Positions 57,697 to 64,000 of a DNA stretch of 64,000 nt are shown piece after piece. The position numbers were made by a program, and so were the translations under genes. The stretch is from Zygaena filipendulae. Taxonomy: Eukaryota > Arthropoda > Insecta > Lepidoptera > Zygaenidae. How positions within the stretch are numbered: position 1 is the stretch's first letter; every line of letters begins with the position of its first letter. The notes under the pieces were generated by a model, which searched no databases, was not told the DNA's origin, and was given only the letters and a program-made list of their open reading frames with translations. The stretch lies in assembly GCA_907165275.2 (NCBI GenBank), contig OU015653.1, forward strand, positions 650,001 to 714,000, written 5' to 3'.

Positions 57697-58327
57697 TAGT
57701 ATTATAAATCAAATTCTTCTGTCGCGTCTGTCTGTCTGTTCGGAATGATCTCAAAAATTACTGAACGAGTTTTCATGTGGTTTTTACCAATAAATAGAGT
57801 GATTCATGAGGAAGGTTTAGTTATAGGTATAGAATAATTTGTCAAAGTTTTTCGTAAATTGGTTGGAAGTGTCGGAAAAAGAGCATTTAATTTTGCATAC
57901 TATGTACATGTTGTCAGGGGTACAGAAAAGGATATAGGATAGGTACTGTGGGTATTCTCCAAGGTATGAATATCGAAATTCTAATTAGTCCGTCAGTTAT
58001 AAAATAAAAAAATAATAGACACGTATTTTTTGCTTTTTTAATTTAATGAAAATGAACATAGATAAAGCGCATTAAAGTTTAGGGTGGGGGGCTCGTGACG
58101 TCAATATTCATTATAAGCTCCATACAAACCGCACCGAATTGTGACGTCACGCGAAATTTCAACTCAATGTATCTCTGTTATTTTTTGAGTACGTAAAAAA
58201 AGAAAAAATACGTGTCCAATATTTTTTACTAATTTACACGACGGACTAAAAAAAAATTTTTTGTCAAGTAGCCAATTCCCGCGGTAACTCCGAAATTATC
58301 GCTAGTGAAACCGCGAGGATCAGCTAG
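57697..58327 (+). mobile_element. Helitron interrupted by MITE C9
   Basis: 5' part as in the 38425 subfamily (AAATTCTTCTGTCGCGTC), then a standard body (ATGTTGTCAGGGGTACAG, AAGGATATAGGATAGG), then MITE C9. After it come AATTCCCGCGGTAACTCCG and the hairpin end GGATCAGCTAG at 58327, before T. Confidence 0.75.
57961..58273 (+). mobile_element. MITE family C, copy C9, nested in a Helitron
   Basis: Both TGACGTCA sites intact (58096-58103, 58142-58149). Inner blocks as in other copies; the ends are more worn (GGTATGAATATCG; TTGTCAAGTAGCC). Confidence 0.8.
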
Positions 58328-58862
58328 TGTCTCTATAGCATCAGCAGTGCGCGGAGCCGGGGGAAACGGCCAGTAGTTATTAAATTTAATATTGTAAAAT
58401 TTTGCAATATTTATTTTGTAAAGGACACTCGGCGTCCCCTTTATTACGTCGTAAAATAAATTTCGTCACGTCCACGTTTTACAAGCTGCGTTAACAGAAA
58501 ATAACAGGTTCCTCGCTTCCAATTAAGCTTTGAAAAATGGCATCGATTTTTTTTTTTTACACATTATTCCTTCCCAATTAATGATAATGTTTATTTTGCA
58601 TCTTTTGATGTGAGCCACGCTTTACGATTAAGCTTCTGTTTGCTTAACAAGGTCTTAAAAGCTCGCTCGTCAATTTTAAATTAGGTATATTTGTTGATGG
58701 CCATTTCATCGTTTTCATTCTCCTTCTTTAATGTTTTTTTTTTTTTTTTTTGTGAATATATTTTTAACTAATCGCGGTATCTCAGGAACTACTAGTTCGA
58801 ACTGACAAAATATTTTTATGTTGACTCCGTTTATCAAGGAAGGTTATAGGCTACATGGCATA
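58328..58862. other. unassigned sequence
   Basis: No gene recognised; T-rich runs at 58548-58559 and 58733-58751. Confidence 0.5.
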
Positions 58863-59220
58863 TACAATGTGTTAATGAATTAACTGAAAACCTGATACAC
58901 CCCATTTAAAAAAATAAACAATAATATGATTAAAATGTATTTTATGTCGAAAAAATTTATACTTTAAAAGTTATTCAACATTAGTTTGGAGGTGACCTAT
59001 CTACGAAATTCCAAGCGCTACACCCGCGCCTACCGGTTCGAATTTTTTTGCTGAGGGCGGCGTACGCGCCAAATATTGTATTAGTATAAATAATTTAGAC
59101 ATGGGCTAGTAAAAATGAAAAAATATAACCTACTTATATTAAAACATAGCGCGATCGATTCGCTAGTTGATTCTGAGCAAACTACTTTCTAGTTTTCAGT
59201 TAATTCATTAACACGTTGTA
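58863..59220. mobile_element. MITE family E, copy E2
   Basis: A 358-bp copy highly similar to E1, TACAATGTGTTAATGAATTA to TAATTCATTAACACGTTGTA. Left flank TA, right flank TT, so the duplication is not exact. E1 and E2 lie 2.3 kb apart in the same orientation. Confidence 0.8.
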
Positions 59221-59329
59221 TTATAACATCACTCAAATTAACGCGTATGAATCCGCGGGGCACAGCCAGTATCTAATAACTATAAAGGTAGCAGGTTTAG
59301 TTTTATAAAGGTAGAACTGCGTGGTTAAA

Positions 59330-60350
59330 AAACCGCTGGTGTTGCCAAACTTTCGTACCGTAGCGCGTAGCTTAGATTGATTCCGAGGTGATTAATGCAG
59401 TCACAGATAATATAATACTATACTATGCAGTTTAGGAGGTATCGCATGCGCTCGGGCACCAACCTAATAACACTAGTGCATTAATAACTCTAACTCACTT
59501 TGCGCCCGGTGCTATAATCTACTATCTTTCACTAGATTTACATGTTACATAAATAAATCAATTTCATAAATAAATCCATATAGATAATAATTATGCCGCA
59601 ATGTTAAAGCGCTTATTACACATTGTACCATAAATCGACTACTTTAGCGTACAATTTAGAGTAGTGTGATCACTCGCTCTCTCTCTCTCACTCACCGATC
59701 CTAAATTGGACACCTTCCGATTTCCTAAATTCGTGTCTGACAAATTGTAAAGTGTAATAAGCCTTTTAGTCGAACGGGTGGTTCTCAGCCTCACTCCTTC
59801 GTTTCGTGATTCGTCGTTAGAAAATGCAAGGACGAGTCGACGACACGGACTCTGGGTTTCGGGTACCTACCTACTTTGTAGACTTGTGGAAGTAATGCGT
59901 GTAATATTACTCGAGTGATATCACTCCACGAGGTGATGTGACATCAACCATCACGCGAGAGAAACAATCATCACACTGTAATATATCACAGACTGTTAAC
60001 GATTTTGAAGAGTATTACCATTTACCGCTACACAAAGTCCATTTTCCTTCAAAACGCGTCGAGTAATGTTTGAGTGATACGTATTAGGTACGTAACGTTT
60101 GTTTAATTTTGAAGGCTATGGTCTATGACCGCTACACAAGGTTCATTTTTCGTTAGACTACGTCGAGTGATAGTAGGTAATTATTGAGTGATACGTAATG
60201 TTTGAGTAGATAATAAGTAATGTTTGCGAGTGATATCATACCACTCGAGCGCAAAAGTAATGCCATATCACATTACACCGTAAGGTGACGTTTGGCGCAT
60301 GCGGCATGCATGTCTGTCTTGTCCTACTTCTTTAGCAACGATTACTCAAC
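59330..60350. promoter_or_regulatory. site-rich unique block (tentative regulatory region)
   Basis: Not repeated elsewhere in the window. Holds five GAGTGATA octamers (59913, 60072, 60165, 60186, 60228) and a duplicated segment (CCGCTACACAARGTYCATTTT at 60027 and 60128). Two NRF-1-like cores, CGCATGCGC (59443) and GCGCATGCGG (60295), flank the cluster, with a CT run at 59671-59685. No gene is visible, so a regulatory role is only inferred. Confidence 0.25.
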
Positions 60351-60366
60351 TTAATAATCTATCTAT

Positions 60367-60552
60367 TCTAATATATATAAATCACGTGTCACGTTGTTTG
60401 TCCGCGATGGACTCCGAAACTACTGAACGGATTTTGATAAAATTTTGTAACCATTCATAAAATGGGCCAACTTAAAAGATAGGATAGTTTTTATCCCGGA
60501 ATTCCCACGGGAACTCGAAATTACCGCGGATGAAATTGCGGGGGACAGCTAG
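60367..60552 (+). mobile_element. Helitron, TCACGTGTCACG subfamily, second copy
   Basis: Nearly identical to 36339-36568 but lacks its internal duplication; ends GGGGGACAGCTAG before T. Confidence 0.8.
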
Positions 60553-60668
60553 TTATACCATAAAGAAGTCTTCTTTTGGTCAAAAATAGTTTTGAAAACG
60601 GATTTCAAAAGTTGAAATCGGATTTGTATTAGTTTGTGACTTAAATAATGGCTACCTTATCTGGATGG

Positions 60669-61187
60669 CAGTGTTGCCAACCTCAAAAAACTAAAAAACA
60701 ACAACTCGCCTAAAAAAACAGTAGAAAGCGGTAGGTAAAGAAAAAAAGGCAGATTTCATAATTTTGCTCATATGTATAATTAAATAATAAACAACTTTCT
60801 TAGTTACTAGAACTCACATAAATTGATATATTTATAATCACAGCAACATAAAACAAAAATCAAAGTAAAATTATTTTTCAGTTTCATTTTCAATTGCCTC
60901 ATCTTCAATATTTTCACACTCATTTTTATTTTTAAAATCATACATGTTTTTGTTGAATTTCTTCATGTGCTTTTCTGTAGCTTCAAATGAATAGCAATCA
61001 GTTATTACGTAGTGGTTTGTCATTGCGTTTTATTGCGTAGTGGTTATCAAAAAATGTTTGCATAGTAGTGTTTTAGGTGGCGCTGAACGCGAAAAACAGT
61101 AGAAAATAGGAATGAAACAGAAAACATGGTCATCAATGTGAAAACAGCAAATCTACAGCTGTTAAAACAGTAGGGTTGGTAACGCTG
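60669..61187 (-). mobile_element. 519-bp hAT-type derivative
   Basis: TIRs CAGTGTTGCCAACCT and AGGGTTGGTAACGCTG (reverse complement CAGCGTTACCAACCCT), flanked by a perfect 8-bp duplication CTGGATGG at 60661-60668 and 61188-61195. Ends starting CAG and an 8-bp duplication define the hAT superfamily. It keeps the last 51 codons of a transposase-like gene but is otherwise deleted, so it is an internally deleted non-autonomous copy. Confidence 0.88.
60871..61023 (-). pseudogene. C-terminal fragment of hAT transposase
   Basis: An open minus-strand run from ATG at 61023 to TAA at 60871 (50 residues), containing SFEATEKHMKKFNKNMYDFK and an acidic end. An ATxxHxxKFNxxMY pattern near the C-terminus is typical of some hAT transposases. 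It lies inside the hAT derivative in the right position for the gene's end. The catalytic domain and the dimerisation region are missing, so no activity is expected. The ATG is probably internal to the original gene. Confidence 0.6.
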
Positions 61188-61692
61188 CTGGATGGTGAAT
61201 GGTGATGATGATTCTTTATAAAATTCGTTAGATACCAATTAATACCATTAAATTAATATTCTGCTATACTCTATCTGAGTTGCAGAATTCAAAAATATGC
61301 GAATAAAACCGCGGGAAACAGCTAGTTTTATTTGTAAGTTTATTTGTTTGTACCGTGCTAATAGCTATTCGGTAGTTAGCTGAGTCACTGTAAGAAAACC
61401 ATAGCTTGAAAATATACGGCTCAGCGCCATCTAGCGGAGATGAACGAAAGTAACTTATCTATAATTTTTTTTTTATTTGTTGTTATAACTATTTTAATAA
61501 TATTTTTTATTAATTTTTACCATATTAGCATACTAGTATTTAATAATACTTATCAAATAATTTAACATTGTTTTTTTTTGTAATAACCAAATATTATTAC
61601 CAAAGTTGTAGGTATTGATGTTATCAAAAAAAAAAATTAACATTTAATATTTAAAATAATTTTCTTTTTCTGTTATAACTTATATTTTATCA
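61188..61692. other. unassigned AT-rich sequence
   Basis: A solo Helitron end (AAACCGCGGGAAACAGCTAG) at 61306-61325. GCGCCATCTAGCGGAG at 61424-61439 is a word often seen in lepidopteran repeats. No gene. Confidence 0.5.
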
Positions 61693-61880
61693 CTAGCTGT
61701 GCCCCGCGGTTTCACCCGCGGTAATTTCAGAGTTCCCGCGCGAATTCCGGGATAAAAAGTACCCTATGTCCTTCTCTGTACCCCTGACAATGTGCATGCC
61801 AAATTTCATCCAAATCCGTTCGGCCATTTTTGCGTGATTTAGTAACAAACATCCAATTATCCAAACATCCACACTTTAAG
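61693..61880 (-). mobile_element. Lep1 Helitron, 5' end worn
   Basis: Minus-strand copy with an intact 3' terminus (hairpin CCGCGGGTGAAACCGCGG, CAGCTAG at 61693, outer base T) and the full body to CATCCACACTTT, where the start is lost. Confidence 0.8.
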
Positions 61881-61929
61881 ACTTGTGGGATAATGCATTT
61901 TGTAAATTTTTTGCTACATAATATGTTAT

Positions 61930-62317
61930 GTGAAATGGACTTTTTTGCTTATATCCCACAAAATTGTAATATTTGAGTTAGGTCCCTTTCATTCTGAGAT
62001 TGCGATATGTAATGGTGAAATTTTCACTCAGTTATCGCCTTTTTGGCCACCTTATTTTATATTTTACTTCAGCACCTCCCCCGAGTGTTATTGTCGCTTT
62101 ACTGTTTTTATTTCGCAGATTGTTACCGAGGTTATCCTTTTGCCCTTTTCAAACGGGAAAATATTATATTTTTACGGGCCGGCGCAAACGTCTCCACTTT
62201 CACTTTTACTGTGCATTATTTACTTTTATTGGTATTTCCACGGATATTGTTTCAGCTTTAACCGACTGTAAAAAAATCAAATGGTGTAATTTACAAATGA
62301 GACAGACATTCTTATAA
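61930..62317 (+). other. region open in several frames, unrecognised
   Basis: Three overlapping plus-strand frames of 72-113 codons. The peptides are rich in F, L, Y and I, as expected when T-rich DNA is read, and show no motif. Low stop density is more likely compositional than coding. TTTCGCAGATT at 62112 resembles a splice acceptor but has no partner I can support. Confidence 0.2.
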
Positions 62318-62372
62318 TAACTATAATATATAGTTAATACTGAAGATCGTGTGCTGGCAATGGTATTATGCA

Positions 62373-62530
62373 CTAGCAGTTGCCCGCGGTTTTATCCAAC
62401 ATTTTTATCGATATCCGATTTCGATGAAACAAAGTACTTACATCATTATGTTGCTTAATCTTCCTGCCAAAACCGCATCAAAAACAGTTTAGTAGTTTCA
62501 GTTATTAGTGTAAACAGATAGACATAAACA
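62373..62530 (-). mobile_element. degenerate Helitron-like copy
   Basis: CTAG at 62373-62376, TTGCCCGCGGTTTTATCCAA, and body CGATTTCGATGAAACAAAG. Strongly diverged. Confidence 0.5.
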
Positions 62531-63316
62531 TGACGTGTCTCGTTACTCTTCTTTTATTGCCAGACACATGGAATCTACGCTTTATTAAAATTAACCTATA
62601 TTTGAAGAAATATCTACCATTTGATACATCGGAAAATAGTCGAGTTTTCCTAAGTATTGGTGTTGTGATGTTCTATTTTGTTTTGTTTTAAATGAAAACC
62701 TTAGGATTCGCTTTGAGAGGAAGCACGTAATTTCCTTGATGAGTTGCCGACTTTCGTCGAACCATCCGCCTCGGCTTTTTGAAAGCTATTGAGCTGTGAT
62801 ACTCAAACGGCTGTCCACAGGAGATCGCAATTCATTAGCTCTAGATAGACGAGCTAAAGCTCAAAGAGAATATTTGTTTATATCAAATGCCAAGTCAGTC
62901 CGAGCCTTCGTTTCTGCAAAGCGGATTATTATTTATGGTTTTAGACCGTTTAGTTGGAATTTTATGCAGATGGAAAGACATTCAAAAGAGTATAGAGCTT
63001 CTTTTGACACAATCAGAAAAAGCTTCTGCTTAATTGTTCTAAAAATTTTAAACAAAACAATGGCACTTTTTAGGGTATTTCAGTCTGCTCCAACTTCTAA
63101 TATAAGAAAGAGTTAAAGTTTGATTGTACGTAAAGAGTAACCTCTAAAACTACTCAACCGATACCAAAAAAAAAATTACTTTCACTGGTAGAAAGTCACA
63201 GTATTTTTAGAGTTCTTGAAGAAATTCTGAAATTTAAGCAGATGCAACCGTTGAGGAACAGCTACTTCTATGATAAACGGTGTCGACACTAAGTTTTCGT
63301 CCCGAAAAAATCACTA
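62531..63316. other. unassigned, with a decayed Helitron at 63112-63270
   Basis: A 106-codon frame at 62796-63116 (plus) has no recognised domain. 63112-63270 keeps only the outline of a Helitron (CTAAAACTACTCAACCGATA, GAGGAACAGCTA). Confidence 0.4.
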
Positions 63317-63317
63317 A

Positions 63318-63554
63318 CGGCCGCACTCAGAGTCGACTTTAATGATTACTTAGTTAAGTATAGATTTTTAAAACAAAACTGCCGCAATCAGACAAGTTTA
63401 ATAAATTAATGTTAATTGGAATTTAACTAATTAAGTTACATCTCATTAAATGCCAATCAACATTAATTTACTGATTGTCTCTGATTGTGGCAGTTTTGTT
63501 TTAAAAATTTATACTTAACTAAGTAATCATTAAAGTCGACTCTGAGTGCGGCCG
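63318..63554. mobile_element. foldback MITE family D, copy D5
   Basis: 237-bp palindrome, CGGCCGCACTCAGAGTCG and mirror CGACTCTGAGTGCGGCCG, TAA flanks at 63315-63317 and 63555-63557. Confidence 0.88.
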
Positions 63555-63615
63555 TAAGTGGGAAAATTTCGCCGCTCGAATGATCGGCACGACGCACCCG
63601 ACACTGACAGTTTAG

Positions 63616-63783
63616 AGCCTGTCCAGATGACGCGTTTTACGCGCGAGTCGAGAACGCGCGAGTCGAGAGTCCAAAGCGTTGCAAGCGTTTTCGGATTTAC
63701 GCGCGAGCCGTCTATGTGACTCTAGTATCTCGGGAACACGCGCGTTATCGCCTCGCGCGTAAAACGCGTCAACTGGACGGGCT
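63616..63783. mobile_element. CpG-rich short inverted-repeat element
   Basis: 168 bp with 32-bp ends matching at about 29 positions (AGCCTGTCCAGATGACGCGT... and ...ACGCGTCAACTGGACGGGCT). The interior repeats ACGCGCGAGTCGAG and is dense in CGCG. Flanking bases show no clear duplication. Probably a MITE; only one copy is in this window. Confidence 0.6.
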
Positions 63784-64000
63784 CCAGTCAAAATAGGCGT
63801 ACATCAGTGTCGAGGCTCGAGAGTTGGGGGCACGTCGTGATAAATTATACTGGGAGCAAGTGAGTCGTATAAAGTCTGCGGTGAGGAGAGCAGTGGCATC
63901 AGTCACATGTCGACCCAACTCAGGGTTTGCGGCCGCGGCCGTCCACATATAGGTACGGGCGGCAAGCATACCGCAGAGAAAATAATAATTTATCAACTAG
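63784..64000. other. unassigned end of window
   Basis: No gene supported. GGCCGCGGCC at 63930-63939 is a short GC palindrome. The 75-codon minus-strand frame here (63769-63996) has no motif and overlaps the repeat element. Confidence 0.45.

Noticed and set aside
61930..62317. A membrane protein suggested by F/L/I/Y-rich frames
   Set aside because: Three frames are open at once in T-rich DNA, and each would look hydrophobic by composition alone.

Overview
This window looks like intergenic or intronic nuclear DNA of a moth or butterfly (Lepidoptera). It is AT-rich with no operon-like layout and no long host reading frame. It is packed with short transposable elements whose sequences I know from lepidopteran genomes: Lep1/MINE-type non-autonomous Helitrons (a CCGCGG hairpin followed by CAGCTAG), RTE and Jockey/CR1-like LINE fragments, and repeats ended by AACCGACTTCC. 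I found no complete host protein gene, tRNA, rRNA or CRISPR. Family letters (B, C, D, E, F, H, J, L) are my own working labels; none could be searched against a repeat library here.

Layout. 0-6 kb: non-coding sequence, MITE C1, a complete Helitron at 4050-4235, MITE B1 and a large palindrome (F, 5253-5702). 6.1-8.4 kb: a promoter-like stretch, then a 5'-truncated LINE on the minus strand with an open 391-codon reverse-transcriptase ORF. 8.8-13.6 kb: MITEs C2 and C3, a complete but dead Tc1-family transposon (10925-12471), and a Helitron (12524-12950) split by MITE B2. 14.0-21.2 kb: a 7.1-kb LTR element with LTRs identical at 309 of 310 positions and a TATC target duplication, but a 6.5-kb interior without recognisable gag or pol; it carries a 41-bp tandem array. 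21-32 kb: more MITE C and Helitron copies, one nested MITE B, SINE-like pieces. 32.8-36.6 kb: two foldback MITEs (D), a CpG-rich promoter-like block, MITE C6 inside a Helitron, and two LINE 3' ends. 37-47.6 kb: Helitrons, B4, C7, D3, D4, B5 and the modular repeat H1. 47.6-50 kb: an unexplained block with GC-rich patches. 50-64 kb: Helitrons, C8, C9, inverted H2, MITE pair E1/E2, a block with repeated GAGTGATA sites, a 519-bp hAT derivative with an 8-bp duplication and the end of a transposase gene, D5, and a CpG-rich inverted-repeat element.

How the parts relate. The region reads as layered insertions. Helitrons are old targets, hit by MITEs B and C; C itself was hit by B. The newest visible event is the LTR element. 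No autonomous element here is intact, so every movement must have used enzymes encoded elsewhere. The observations I would follow up first are the young non-coding LTR element, MITE C as a carrier of paired CREB/ATF-type TGACGTCA palindromes (14 exact copies in nine elements), the 4-bp-duplication MITE B family, the hAT derivative that retains a transposase C-terminus, and the unassigned 47.6-50 kb block. Percentages and copy counts were obtained by eye.
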